DNA from: DATEVL01 sp035471625
GTDB taxonomy: Bacteria > Chloroflexota > Anaerolineae > Anaerolineales > E44-bin32
Direction: 5' to 3'
NCBI GenBank assembly: GCA_035471625.1
Contig: DATIPT010000087.1
Location: 1-38,876, forward strand
Length of the DNA stretch: 38,876 bases
Shown here: piece after piece, positions 23,707-32,449 of the stretch
How the letters are laid out: the number at the start of each line of letters is the position of its first letter
Position numbering within the stretch: the stretch's first letter is position 1
Position numbers and translations under genes: made by a program
The notes under the pieces: generated by a model
What the model saw: the letters and a program-made list of their open reading frames with translations, nothing else
Database searches by the model: none
Told to the model about the DNA's origin: nothing

Positions 23707-23762
23707 GACTGCAACGCCGAGTCGCGACTTGCTGCCCAAGCGGGTCCGGCAACCGAAACCCA

Positions 23763-23796
23763 GCGGACCCGGCTCGATCGGTCGAGCCGGGTCCGC
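23763..23796. terminator. 15-bp perfect hairpin between convergent operons (bidirectional terminator)
   Basis: GCGGACCCGGCTCGA (23763-23777) pairs perfectly with 23782-23796 around a TCGG tetraloop. It lies between the + strand CoA-binding gene and the - strand ligase gene, the place expected for a shared terminator. On the - strand the stem is followed by CTGGGTTTCGGTT, a weak T-rich tail; on the + strand no T-run follows. Confidence 0.65.
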
Positions 23797-23837
23797 CGCG
23801 CGCAAATACGGCGTTCCGGTGTGTTCCGACGAAGGTT

Positions 23838-25340
23838 CTAGGCGGAGGCGGCCTTGACGGCACCCCGATCGATGGCGCCATCGGGGGTGCGGGGCAACGC
23901 CTCGACGAACTCGACCTGCCGCGGCTTCTTGAAGGAGGCAATCCGCGCCGCCACCGCCTCCTGCACTTGCTGTGCCGTCAGGCTTCGGCCAGCGGCGAGC
24001 TCGACGACGGCCTTGACCGCCTCGCCGTAGGTCCTGTCGGGGATGCCGATCACGCAAACGGCGGCGACCTCCGGAAGTTCTCGGATGACTCGCTCGACTT
24101 CCTCGGGATAGACGTTCTCTCCGCCGGTCTTGATCAACTCCTTCTCCGGCTTGCGCCCGGCGTAGAAGAGGTACCCCTCAGGGTCGAATCGCCCCAGATC
24201 GCCGGTGTGGTGCCATCCGCCCCGGGCGGCAAAGTCGGAGGCGTCGGGGTCGCCCCAGTATCCAGCAAAGACGACCGGCCCCTCAACCACGATTTCTCCC
24301 GGCTGGCCGACGGGGACGTCCTGATCGTCTTCATCCACACACCGGATCTTCAGACCGGGAAGCGCTCGCCCGGCAGATCCCGGCCGTTCCTCGACAGCGC
24401 CAAGGGTCACGACGCCCGTCGTCTCCGCCTGCCCAAAGCCGGTCCAGAATCTCGCCTGGGTCACCTCATGGAGACGCGCGATCGTGTCGGGGGCATCGAG
24501 ACCAACCACAAGGCGAAGGCTTGCCCAAGAGGCGCCGGTGGCGTCCTTGGCGTCCAGCATCAACTGCAGGACGGGCGGGAAATCCGCCATGATCGTGACG
24601 CCATGCTCGTCGATCGTGCGCGAGGCCTGGGCAGGATCGAAGGCTTCGAGGATCGCGTTGGAGCCACCGGCCTGGAGGGTGGCCAGCGAAAGGCCGAGGC
24701 CGGTGATGTGGAACAGCGGCAATGCGGCGAGGTGACAATCCTTCGGCGTCAGCCCCAGGGATCCGACCAGCCGGTCGCCGGCTGCCACGAGGTTGGCGTT
24801 TGTGATGATCGCTCCACGCGGGAGGCCGGCCACCGCAGCCGTCAGGAGAATCGCCGCCGGGTCTTCCGCCGCTCGATCCGGGGTCCGTCCGGATGGGGTC
24901 TTCCGGAGGTCGTCGACGGGGATCGAACCCTGCGGGGCGTCCGGGCCGAGCACGATGCGGAGCGGGATCTCTTTCGGAGCGAGCGCGTCGAAGATGGAGA
25001 GATGCGTCGGGCCAACGGCGAGCGCACGTGGCGAGGAGAGTCGAAGGCTGGCCGTGATCTCCTCGGGCGCGAGCCTCCAATTGATCGGACAGGCGATGAC
25101 GCCGGTCTTGGCACAGGCGCCGAACAGGCTCAGGAACTCGATCGAGTTAAGCGCCAGGATCGCCAGTCGCTCGCCCGGGGCGAGGCCCAGGGTGACCAGG
25201 CCGGCCGCAAGCCGGTCGATCTCCTCCAGCAACTGCGCATGGGAGAGGGTCCTCCCGGCTCCGATGACCGCAGGCGCGTCGGGAGATTCCCCGGCATTCG
25301 CCCGAAAGACGCCGTAGACCGTACCTGTTTCATTCTTCAT
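23838..25340 (-). CDS. Acyl-CoA synthetase-like protein with altered catalytic motifs
   Basis: 500 residues, full-length ANL (acyl/aryl-CoA ligase) fold. The order of conserved segments is normal: LPLFHITGLGLS, FWTGFGQAETTGVV, GGWHHTGDLGRFDPEGYLFY, KTGGENVYPEEVERV and ASFKKPRQVEFVEALPRT. Two signature sites differ. The ATP phosphate loop, usually TSGTTGxPKG, reads TAAVAGLPRG (167-176). The C-terminal adenylation lysine, usually GKI, is A489 (PDGAID). By established ANL chemistry, loss of this lysine cripples adenylation but not thioester formation. It may be inactive in acyl-adenylate formation, act on a preformed adenylate, or belong to a divergent subfamily. It is the last gene of the liv-type operon, 65 bases after livF. 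Confidence 0.85.
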   Translation of the reverse strand: MKNETGTVYGVFRANAGESPDAPAVIGAGRTLSHAQLLEEIDRLAAGLVTLGLAPGERLAILALNSIEFLSLFGACAKTGVIACPINWRLAPEEITASLRLSSPRALAVGPTHLSIFDALAPKEIPLRIVLGPDAPQGSIPVDDLRKTPSGRTPDRAAEDPAAILLTAAVAGLPRGAIITNANLVAAGDRLVGSLGLTPKDCHLAALPLFHITGLGLSLATLQAGGSNAILEAFDPAQASRTIDEHGVTIMADFPPVLQLMLDAKDATGASWASLRLVVGLDAPDTIARLHEVTQARFWTGFGQAETTGVVTLGAVEERPGSAGRALPGLKIRCVDEDDQDVPVGQPGEIVVEGPVVFAGYWGDPDASDFAARGGWHHTGDLGRFDPEGYLFYAGRKPEKELIKTGGENVYPEEVERVIRELPEVAAVCVIGIPDRTYGEAVKAVVELAAGRSLTAQQVQEAVAARIASFKKPRQVEFVEALPRTPDGAIDRGAVKAASA

Positions 25341-25405
25341 GGTGCTTCACCCCCGCGGACGCGCCCCGACCCGACTCGTATGAGCGCGGCCAGAGGTCGG
25401 GGCGG

Positions 25406-26209
25406 CTAGCCCAGCCAGCGCTTGCGTCGCTTGTAGTGCTTGACCTCGCGGTAGCTCTTGCGCTCCCCCAGACGCGTCAGTCCAAGATAGAACTCCTTGA
25501 TGTCTTCATTCTGGACCAGCTGGGCCGCTGGCCCGTCGAGCACAATCCGACCGTTGTCCATGACGTAGGCATAGTCGGCCGCCTGCAACGCCAGGTGGGC
25601 GTTCTGCTCCACCAGGAGGATCGAAAGTCCTTCCTCGTCCCGCAAGCGTTCAATGACTTTGAAGATCTCCGCAACCAGGATGGGGGCCAGCCCCAGCGAA
25701 GGTTCGTCGAGAAGCATCAGTTTGGGGTGCGCCATGAGCGCCCGCCCGATGACCAGCATCTGCTGCTCGCCGCCCGAGAGGAATCCGCTCGTCCGTCGCC
25801 GCATCTTGCCGAGGGCGGGGAAGTAGGCGTACACCTGGTCCAGATCTCTCTGGATCCCGGCTGACGTGGACGTCGAGCCGCTCGCGACCGATCCGATAAC
25901 AAGATTCTCTTCGACGGTGAGGTGTTGGAAGAGACGGCGGCCCTCAAGGATCTGGACGATCCCGCGTTGGACGATTTCCTCCGGAGCCATCCGATCGATC
26001 CGCTCCGAGGCATACTCGATCGTCCCGCGCGTGATTTCACCGTCCTGGCTTCGCAGCAGCCCCGAGATCGAGCGCAGCGTCGTCGTCTTGCCCGAGCCGT
26101 TGGCCCCGAGCAGCGCCACAATCTTCCCCTCTGGGACGGACAGCGAGACTCCCCGCAGGACCAGGATGACGTTGCTGTAGACGACTTCGACGTTGTTGAC
26201 TCGCAGCAT
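25406..26209 (-). CDS. livF: Branched-chain-type ABC transporter ATPase
   Basis: 267 residues from the ATG at 26209, where the LivF family normally begins (MLRVNNVEVVYS); the frame is open upstream only as noncoding read-through. Walker A GANGSGKT is at 35-42, the ABC signature LSGGEQQ at 144-150, Walker B LMLLDEP at 164-170, and the switch histidine is replaced in context LLVEQNAHLAL, as in LivF proteins, which have VEQN. A basic C-terminal extension (YREVKHYKRRKRWLG) goes beyond E. coli LivF. It drives import with LivG through the LivHM channel. It lies 74 bases after livK. Confidence 0.92.
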   Translation of the reverse strand: MLRVNNVEVVYSNVILVLRGVSLSVPEGKIVALLGANGSGKTTTLRSISGLLRSQDGEITRGTIEYASERIDRMAPEEIVQRGIVQILEGRRLFQHLTVEENLVIGSVASGSTSTSAGIQRDLDQVYAYFPALGKMRRRTSGFLSGGEQQMLVIGRALMAHPKLMLLDEPSLGLAPILVAEIFKVIERLRDEEGLSILLVEQNAHLALQAADYAYVMDNGRIVLDGPAAQLVQNEDIKEFYLGLTRLGERKSYREVKHYKRRKRWLG

Positions 26210-26283
26210 CGCGTTATCGAGAGCTCCGGGGGGAGCGTCCGGAGCCGGACGCTCCCCCTCTCTTGCTCGTTTCCGAGCGGAGG

Positions 26284-27615
26284 TTACTCCGCCGGGCGAA
26301 GATCCGGCGTGTCGGTCCAGTCCTGCAGCACATTGAAGGCATCTGGACCGCCCTGGATCATGCGGATCTGAGACGAGTGGGGCGAACGGCTTCCGCCGGA
26401 GTAGTCGAACCGGCCGACGCCGTCGAGGGCTTCGAAGGGGCTCATTTCGATGAGCGCGTCGTGGATGGCCTCCCCATTGAGGTTCTCGTACCCGACGGTG
26501 TCGATGGCATGGGTGATGGCCTTGGCGACCATATCCATCCCGGTGACCAGGAGCAGGTATCCGACATTGTGCTCGCTTGCCGGCCGTTCGTTGGCGGCGA
26601 ACAGTTGCTCGGCGTACTGGACCCCGCTGTTGTCTGCGTCGTTCCACCACAAGTACGGGAAGGCCGAGATCAGGCCGACCCCGTAGGCCGGATCCGCCAG
26701 GAAGGCATACGTGGCGAGATCCATCGCCCAGTTGTCTCCGGCGACGACGAACTGGTCGCGCAGCCCCAGGCTGTTCAGGTCGTTGAGGATGACGGAGACG
26801 CCGAAGGCCAGGGTGTTGGTCCAGATCACGTTGGCGCCGGCCGCCTCGGCGTTCAGGATAGCGGTTGTGGTGTCGGCGGTCGGCGAGAGGTCGTAGGTTT
26901 CTTCGGCGACGACTTCGATCCCGAGCTCGGCCAGGAAGGCGCGTGTCTCGGCCGTCAACGCGCCCTGGCCGAAGGCGGTCGGCCAGCTCAGGTAGGCGAG
27001 CTTGATCTCATCGCCGGCATCGGCGGGCTTGTAGGTCGCCCAGTTGTCGTGCAGGAACTGCATCACCAGCCCGAACTGATCCGGATAGATCGGCCCCAGG
27101 CCGAAGGTATAGCCCGAGTCGATGTAGAAGCCGCGGGCGCTCAATCCGGCGGTGATGTTGACGATCTTGTCCTCAGCGAACCGCTGGGCGAGCGCCTCGA
27201 CCTCGCCGGATCCGTAGGTGATCATGGCGAGCGCGTTCGGATCGGCGCCGGTGAAGCGGTCATAGGCGGCAACGGCTTCATCGATGCTGCCGGCCGTATC
27301 GGCGAACTCGACCTCCAGGGTCGCGCCGTAGATCCCACCGGCCTCGTTGATGGCGGCCACGGCATCCTCGGCGCCGTGGACGAGGGGCGACGTGATCGCG
27401 GCGTAGGGCCCGGAGAGGTCGCCGAAATGATAGATCTTGATGGTCTCCCCGGTCAGGTCCGGTGGACCCGACGGCGGTTCGGCCGTGGGTTCGGGCGCCT
27501 CCGGAGGCGGAACCTGGGTTGGCTCCGGCTGCGGCGTCGCCGCCGGGGCACAGGCGGCGAGCACGAGCGCCGCCATCACCAGTAGGCCGAAAAGAGTCGT
27601 CCAGGTCTTGCGCAT
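26284..27615 (-). CDS. livK: Branched-chain-type ABC transporter substrate-binding lipoprotein
   Basis: 443 residues from the ATG at 27615, chosen because AAGGAGGAG then lies at a normal distance; an ATG two codons earlier (27621) is too close to it. The signal peptide ends in a lipobox VLAAC with lipid-attached C22. A Pro/Gln/Glu/Thr-rich linker (about 25-53) tethers a type I periplasmic-binding domain of the Peripla_BP_6/ABC amino-acid class (IKIYHFGDLSGPYAA, AINEAGGIYGATLEVEFADTAG). It captures the ligand outside the membrane. The usual ligand-contacting serine/threonine pattern cannot be assigned by eye, so amino acid versus other carboxylate cannot be decided. A long ribosome-site-like sequence lies in its leader. 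Confidence 0.9.
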   Translation of the reverse strand: MRKTWTTLFGLLVMAALVLAACAPAATPQPEPTQVPPPEAPEPTAEPPSGPPDLTGETIKIYHFGDLSGPYAAITSPLVHGAEDAVAAINEAGGIYGATLEVEFADTAGSIDEAVAAYDRFTGADPNALAMITYGSGEVEALAQRFAEDKIVNITAGLSARGFYIDSGYTFGLGPIYPDQFGLVMQFLHDNWATYKPADAGDEIKLAYLSWPTAFGQGALTAETRAFLAELGIEVVAEETYDLSPTADTTTAILNAEAAGANVIWTNTLAFGVSVILNDLNSLGLRDQFVVAGDNWAMDLATYAFLADPAYGVGLISAFPYLWWNDADNSGVQYAEQLFAANERPASEHNVGYLLLVTGMDMVAKAITHAIDTVGYENLNGEAIHDALIEMSPFEALDGVGRFDYSGGSRSPHSSQIRMIQGGPDAFNVLQDWTDTPDLRPAE

Positions 27616-27688
27616 GATCATCTCCTCCTTGAACGGATGGCGTTCGTTGACGCCGTGCGATTCGGGTCGAGCACCAAGAGGTCGGGCC

Positions 27689-27701
27689 GGATCACCTCCT
27701 T
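27689..27701 (-). promoter_or_regulatory. 13-base perfect Shine-Dalgarno sequence in the livM-livK gap
   Basis: On the - strand AAGGAGGTGATCC is the exact complement of the conserved 3' end of bacterial 16S rRNA (GGATCACCTCCTT). It lies 7 bases after the livM stop and about 74 bases upstream of the livK ATG, too far to serve it directly. A possible 25-codon reading frame (27695-27618) starts with the GTG inside it and ends with a TGA overlapping the upstream livK ATG. It could be a leader peptide, a ribosome standby site or chance. Confidence 0.35.
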
Positions 27702-27708
27702 CCCTTGC

Positions 27709-28770
27709 CTAGTGGGCGAAGGGTCTCAGCCGCCAGGCGGCTTTCAAGACGGTCCAGCGGTAGGCGAGCCCGCGCGGCTCGAAGATCAGGAACAACATCA
27801 AGGCCGCCCCGAAGAACAACGGGCGCAGGGCCTGCACAGCCCCATAGGCGGTTTGTGGCAGGTAGTCCCCGACGAAGGGTCCGAGGAGGGTCGCCGCCTC
27901 GATGAGGAGCTCGACCACGATCGTCCCGAAGAAGGGTCCCAGGTTTGAGCCGAGGCCTCCGATAACCAGCATCCCCAGCAGGATGATCGAGTCGACCAGG
28001 GTGAAGGTCTCGGAGTTGATGTGGCGAAGCTGGTGCGCCGACAGCGAACCGGCGATCCCGGCGAACACCGCCGCCAGGAAGAAGGCCTGGAGCTTGTACT
28101 TGAAGAGGTTGACCCCCAGGACCTCGGCCGCCAAATCGTTGTCGCGGACGGAGATGAAAGCCCGGCCGAGGCGCGAGCGAGATACGTTGTAGGCGACGAT
28201 CGTCGTCAGGATCAGGGCGGTCACCGAGAGATAGATGTACTTCTGTGGCGTGTCGAACTCGATCCCGAACAAGACCGGGACCTGCACGTTCAGACCCTGG
28301 GCGCCGTTGAGGACTTCGGGGAAGGCGTTGCGGGTGAACCACGGGATGATGAACTGGGCCGCCAGCGTCGACATGGTCAGGTAGAAACCCTTGACCCGCA
28401 GGGACGGCAGCCCGAAGAACAGCCCGATCAGGCCGGCCCCCAGGGCCGCCGCCGGGAGCGCCATCAAGAAGGACCATCCCAGGTTGTTGACCAGCAAGGC
28501 CGAGATGTAGCCGCCGGCGGTCATGAACGCCGCCTGGCCGAGCGAGATTTGGCCGGTGTAGCCGGTGAGCAGGCTCAGTCCCTGCACGGCGATGATCGTG
28601 ATCGCGATGCGGTTGGCGAGGGCGACGACGCCCTGGGTGGCGTAGAGCGGAAGGGCGTACAGCGCAGCCAGGGAGACGATCAGGAGACCCCACTGCCATG
28701 GTCGGCGGATCGTGGTCCAGTCGCGCGCATAGCTGGTGTCGAACTCGCCGGCGGGTCGCGGGATGGCCAT
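27709..28770 (-). CDS. livM: Branched-chain-type ABC transporter permease
   Basis: 353 residues. A hydrophobic integral membrane protein of the LivM family, with the family hallmark GLSLLTGYTGQISLGQAAFM near residues 64-83 and a conserved cytoplasmic segment LGRAFISVRDNDLAAEVLG that docks the ATPases. About eight to ten membrane spans are visible by eye. ATG 28770 is 3 bases after the livH stop. The C-terminus ends with the usual FGAALMLFLIFEPRGLAYRW. It forms the channel with LivH. Confidence 0.93.
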   Translation of the reverse strand: MAIPRPAGEFDTSYARDWTTIRRPWQWGLLIVSLAALYALPLYATQGVVALANRIAITIIAVQGLSLLTGYTGQISLGQAAFMTAGGYISALLVNNLGWSFLMALPAAALGAGLIGLFFGLPSLRVKGFYLTMSTLAAQFIIPWFTRNAFPEVLNGAQGLNVQVPVLFGIEFDTPQKYIYLSVTALILTTIVAYNVSRSRLGRAFISVRDNDLAAEVLGVNLFKYKLQAFFLAAVFAGIAGSLSAHQLRHINSETFTLVDSIILLGMLVIGGLGSNLGPFFGTIVVELLIEAATLLGPFVGDYLPQTAYGAVQALRPLFFGAALMLFLIFEPRGLAYRWTVLKAAWRLRPFAH

Positions 28771-28773
28771 GGC

Positions 28774-29694
28774 TCAAATCCTCTCGATCCGCTTCCGGCC
28801 GAACAACCCCTGCGGCCGGACCAGCAGGACAAGGAGGAGGACGATGTAGGGGGTGATTTCTGCAGCGTTGCGGACCAGTTGGACCTTGGAGGCGGAGGCC
28901 AGTCCGGCCGATAGCCCGATGAGCAGGCCCCCGACGATCGTCCCTGGGATCGAGTCGAGGCCGCCGAGCAGGACGGCCGGGAAAGCCGCCAGGACGACGA
29001 TCGAGAGACTCAGATCCAATCCGCTCGAGGTCGCCAGCAGGATGCCGGCGGTCGTCGCCGCCACGCCGGCGAGCGCCCATGAGATCCCGAAGATCCGATG
29101 GACTCGCAGGCCGATGCTCTGAGCGAGCTCGTGATCCTCGGAGGTGCCGCGCATCGCCAGGCCGGTGCGAGTGAACTGGAAGAACGCGCCTACGATGATG
29201 ACCCCGAGGAGGGCGATCAAGAAGGACCAGACCAGGTTCTGTTTGAGGATCACGACGATCGGGTCGCCATCGACGAGCCACGGTGTCGTGATTCGATACG
29301 GGTTGGCGGCGGAGAAGATCTGCGGGAAATTCCGCTGGGCCCCGCCGAAGAGGAGCAGGGCGCTTCCCTGAAGGACTTGGCTGAGACCGAGGGTCATCAG
29401 GATGATCGCTAGGAGAGGTTGCCCGGTCATCGGCCGCAGGGCGAATCGCTCGATCCCCAGCCCGAGCAGGGCGGAGGCGACGAGGGCGAGGAGGATGGCC
29501 ACCCACAGCGGAAGGCCGGCTTCGACCGAAAGCCACCATGTGATCAGCGTGCCGATCAAGAGCATCTGGCCATGGGCGAAGTTGAAGACGTAGGACGACT
29601 TGAGGACCAGCACGAGGCCCAATGCCATCAGGGCGATCGGCCCGCCGGCCAGCAGACCGGTAGCGGCAAACTGCGGCACCAGTTGCCAGTTCAC
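28774..29694 (-). CDS. livH: Branched-chain-type ABC transporter permease
   Basis: 306 residues from GTG 29694, whose GTGA overlaps the stop of the upstream ligase gene; GAGGAGG lies about 9 bases before it. Family motifs: LVLVLKSSYVFNFAHGQMLLIG, GLGIERFALRPM, TRTGLAMRGTSEDHELAQSIGL (the ATPase-contact loop) and GGLDSIPGTIVGGLLIGL. It is strongly hydrophobic with roughly eight spans. Coupling to the ligase start-to-stop makes the ligase an integral part of the transport operon rather than a neighbour by chance. Confidence 0.93.
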   Translation of the reverse strand: MNWQLVPQFAATGLLAGGPIALMALGLVLVLKSSYVFNFAHGQMLLIGTLITWWLSVEAGLPLWVAILLALVASALLGLGIERFALRPMTGQPLLAIILMTLGLSQVLQGSALLLFGGAQRNFPQIFSAANPYRITTPWLVDGDPIVVILKQNLVWSFLIALLGVIIVGAFFQFTRTGLAMRGTSEDHELAQSIGLRVHRIFGISWALAGVAATTAGILLATSSGLDLSLSIVVLAAFPAVLLGGLDSIPGTIVGGLLIGLSAGLASASKVQLVRNAAEITPYIVLLLVLLVRPQGLFGRKRIERI

Positions 29695-31619
29695 GCCTGG
29701 ACTTCCTCCTCGGCCAACGCCTCGACATGGACGGTCGTCTCGATGACGCCTTCCCGTCCGTCGCGATACTTGACGGCCGCCGTTACCCGAACCTCGGAGG
29801 TACCGTCGTACATGGCTTCGATGATTTCCTGGTACCGCTCGCGGAGAAGGCCGCGGCGAAGCTTGCGGGTCCGGGTGAGCTCGGCTTCGTCCGGGTCGAA
29901 CTCCTTGTGCATGAGCACGAAGCGGCGCAGCCGCGCCGCCGGCGGAAGGGTGCTGTTGACGCGCTTGACATCCCGGCGTATCAGGCCGTAGATCTCGGGC
30001 TTCTGCGAGAGATCGACGAACGTCGTGTAGGGGAGGCCATGGCGTTCGGCCCATCGCCCAACGTTGTCGAAGTCGATGGTGATCAGGGCCGTGACGAACG
30101 GGCGGTCGGCCCCTCCGATCGTCATGACGTCGCGGATGTACGGACTGAACTTGAGCTGGCCCTCGATGAACTGCGGCGAGTACTTGTCTCCGCCGGCGAG
30201 GGAGATCATATCGACCATCCGATCGAGGTAGATCAGATGGCCGTTGTCGTCGAGGTATCCCGCATCTCCGGTGCGGAACCAGCGGTTGCCGTCCGCGTCG
30301 ACCCGCAGCGCCTTGGCCGTCGCCTCGGGGTTCTTGTAGTACCCCTGGAAGACGGACGGTCCGGACACATGGATCTCGCCTTCGTCATCGACTCGCACCT
30401 GCAGCCCCGGGACCGGAACGCCGACGCTTTCGAAGCGAACGTCCTCACCGACGTGCAAGGTGTGGGTTGTCGCTTCGGTCGACCCGTACAACTGCTTGAT
30501 ATTGACTCCGATCGCCCGGAAGAAGCGGATGACATCCGGGCTCTGCGCCGCGCCGGAGGAATAGGCCGAGCGCACCCGAATCAGGCCCATCTTGTCGCGC
30601 AGCGGGGCGAACAGGGCCAAGTCCCCCAGCCACCACAGGAAGCGCAGCCCCAGATGAGGTTGGCGTCGCTTTTCATAGCGCAAGCGGGCGACGATGTAGC
30701 CGATGGGCATGAAGCGCCGGTACAGTTCCCGATTGAGCCAAGAGGCTTCGGTCATGCGGGCCTGAACCATCGCCACCAGGTTCTCCCACAGGCGCGCGCT
30801 GTAGAAGAGGATGTTCGGGGCGATCTCGCGGATGTTCTCCTGGACGGTCTCGGGCGCTTCCGGGAAGTTGACGATCATTCCCGATCGGAGGTGGACGGCC
30901 AGTCCGAGGACGTTCTCGGTGATCCAGGCCGGGGGAAGGAAGGACACATACTCGTCCTTCGCCGTCTGCGGATCGACCTGCATGACACCGTCGCACCCGG
31001 CCAGCAGGTTGCTGTGACTGATCATGGCGCCCTTGGGCTGCCCCGTTGTGCCCGAGGTGTAGCAGAAGATGGCCAGATCTTCCGCATGGCCCCGAGCCAT
31101 GGCGCGGTCAAACCGGTCCGGCTCGGCCTGGTCGAGCGCTTTGCCGAGAGCCTGCGCCTCGGCGATGTTCATCAGCCAGGGTTCGTCGTAGCTCCACATC
31201 CCCCGGTCGTCCCAGTACAGGACCCGGCGAACCGCCGGGACAAGTTCGCGAATGCTCAGGAGCTTGTCGCACTGTTCCTGATCCTTGGCAAAGACGAAGG
31301 TGGCGTCGGAGTGTTCGACGATGTACTGGATCTCGCTGGCGGTGCTGTCGGTGTAGATGCCGACCGCCACGCCTCCGGCTGCCTGGATGGCCAGCTGCGC
31401 CCAGTAGTACTGCGGGTCGTTGTCGCCGATGATGCAGACCTTGTCGCCGCGATCGATCCCGAGCGCCATCAGGCCGAGGCCAAGGCTGCGGACCTGTTGA
31501 TACGACTCGGACCAGGTGAAGGCTCGCCAGATACCCCGGTCTTTCTGGCGCATGGCGATCTGCCCGGCGTTGGATTCGACCTGGTGCTGCAAGCACTTGG
31601 GGAGGGTGTCTGGCAGCAT
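29691..31619 (-). CDS. Long-chain acyl-CoA synthetase-type AMP-forming ligase
   Basis: 642 residues, the size of the FadD15/ACSL branch rather than short aryl-CoA ligases. The ATP loop YTSGTTGQPKG is intact at 187-197. Further motifs are YGSTEATTHT, WFRTGDAGYLDDNGHLIYLDRMVDMISLAGG and a long C-terminal domain with TRKLRRGLLRERYQEI holding the likely adenylation lysine. It activates a carboxylic acid with ATP and CoA at the inner face of the membrane. It is placed between livG and livH, 17 bases after livG and overlapping livH, so activation is probably coupled to uptake, as couB is linked to the couPSTU aromatic-acid transporter of Rhodopseudomonas. The substrate is unknown. Confidence 0.9.
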   Translation of the reverse strand: MLPDTLPKCLQHQVESNAGQIAMRQKDRGIWRAFTWSESYQQVRSLGLGLMALGIDRGDKVCIIGDNDPQYYWAQLAIQAAGGVAVGIYTDSTASEIQYIVEHSDATFVFAKDQEQCDKLLSIRELVPAVRRVLYWDDRGMWSYDEPWLMNIAEAQALGKALDQAEPDRFDRAMARGHAEDLAIFCYTSGTTGQPKGAMISHSNLLAGCDGVMQVDPQTAKDEYVSFLPPAWITENVLGLAVHLRSGMIVNFPEAPETVQENIREIAPNILFYSARLWENLVAMVQARMTEASWLNRELYRRFMPIGYIVARLRYEKRRQPHLGLRFLWWLGDLALFAPLRDKMGLIRVRSAYSSGAAQSPDVIRFFRAIGVNIKQLYGSTEATTHTLHVGEDVRFESVGVPVPGLQVRVDDEGEIHVSGPSVFQGYYKNPEATAKALRVDADGNRWFRTGDAGYLDDNGHLIYLDRMVDMISLAGGDKYSPQFIEGQLKFSPYIRDVMTIGGADRPFVTALITIDFDNVGRWAERHGLPYTTFVDLSQKPEIYGLIRRDVKRVNSTLPPAARLRRFVLMHKEFDPDEAELTRTRKLRRGLLRERYQEIIEAMYDGTSEVRVTAAVKYRDGREGVIETTVHVEALAEEEVQA

Positions 31620-31636
31620 GGGTTCCCGGAGGTCTC

Positions 31637-32449
31637 CTAGGCGGCCTCTCCCAGATAGGCCTTGATCACCGTGGGGTCGTGACGGATCTGTTCCGGCGTC
31701 CCCTCGGCGATCTTCACACCGAAGTCCAGCACCACCGCCCGGTCGGCGATGTCCATCACCAGGCCCATGTCGTGTTCGATCAGCAGGATCGTCGTGCCCC
31801 GGAGTTCGTTCACGTCGAGGATGAAGCGGGCCATGTCTTCCTTCTCCTCGACGTTCATCCCGGTCATGGGCTCATCGAGCAGGAGCAACCGGGGTTCCAT
31901 GGCCAACGCGCGGCCGAGTTCGACCCGCTTGCGGAGCCCATAGGGGAGATTGCCGACGATCGCCTTGCGAATGTGCTCGATCTCGAGGAAGTCAATGATC
32001 CCTTCAACGACCTCTCTGTGCCGGAGATCTTCCCGGTGGGAACGGCCCCAGTACGCGATGCAGTCGAGGAAGCCCGCTTGCATGTGGATGTGGCGGGCGG
32101 CCATCAGGTTGTCGAGGGCGCTGAGTCCAGTGTAGAGGGCGATGTTCTGGAAGGTGCGGGCGATCCCCAGCTGGGCGACGCGATAGGGCGGAACACGCGT
32201 GAGGTCCGTGCCCTCGAAATCGATCCGCCCTCTCTCAGGATGGTAGAAGTTGTTTAGGCAGTTCAGCAGGGAGGTTTTGCCGGCGCCATTGGGGCCGATG
32301 ATGGCCAGGACCTCGCCCCGCCGCACGTCGAAACCGACGTCGGTGAGGGCCTGGGTTCCACCGAACTTGAGGGACACGCCCTTCACGCTCAACTGGGCCG
32401 CGTCGTTTCGGTCCAAATGGGCGCTTTCAAGGGCGAGGTCGTTGCTCAA
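31637..32449 (-). CDS. livG: Branched-chain-type ABC transporter ATPase
   Basis: 270 residues from TTG 32449. An upstream in-frame TTG at 32500 lies between the -35 and -10 hexamers of the predicted promoter and so would not be on the transcript. Walker A GPNGAGKT is at 52-59, the signature region LPYGLRKRVE at 168-177 (usually LSYG in the family) and Walker B RLLLLDEP at 187-194, followed by the LivG-type switch IEHDMGLVMDIADR. It is the first gene of the importer operon and works with LivF. Confidence 0.92.
   Translation of the reverse strand: MSNDLALESAHLDRNDAAQLSVKGVSLKFGGTQALTDVGFDVRRGEVLAIIGPNGAGKTSLLNCLNNFYHPERGRIDFEGTDLTRVPPYRVAQLGIARTFQNIALYTGLSALDNLMAARHIHMQAGFLDCIAYWGRSHREDLRHREVVEGIIDFLEIEHIRKAIVGNLPYGLRKRVELGRALAMEPRLLLLDEPMTGMNVEEKEDMARFILDVNELRGTTILLIEHDMGLVMDIADRAVVLDFGVKIAEGTPEQIRHDPTVIKAYLGEAA

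Noticed and set aside
26263..27585. 440-codon + strand open frame opposite livK
   Set aside because: Glycine/valine-rich antisense of a clear lipoprotein gene; no start site or family match.
29727..31640. 637-codon + strand open frame opposite the acyl-CoA ligase
   Set aside because: The - strand protein has an intact ATP loop and operon context; the + strand product shows no motifs.
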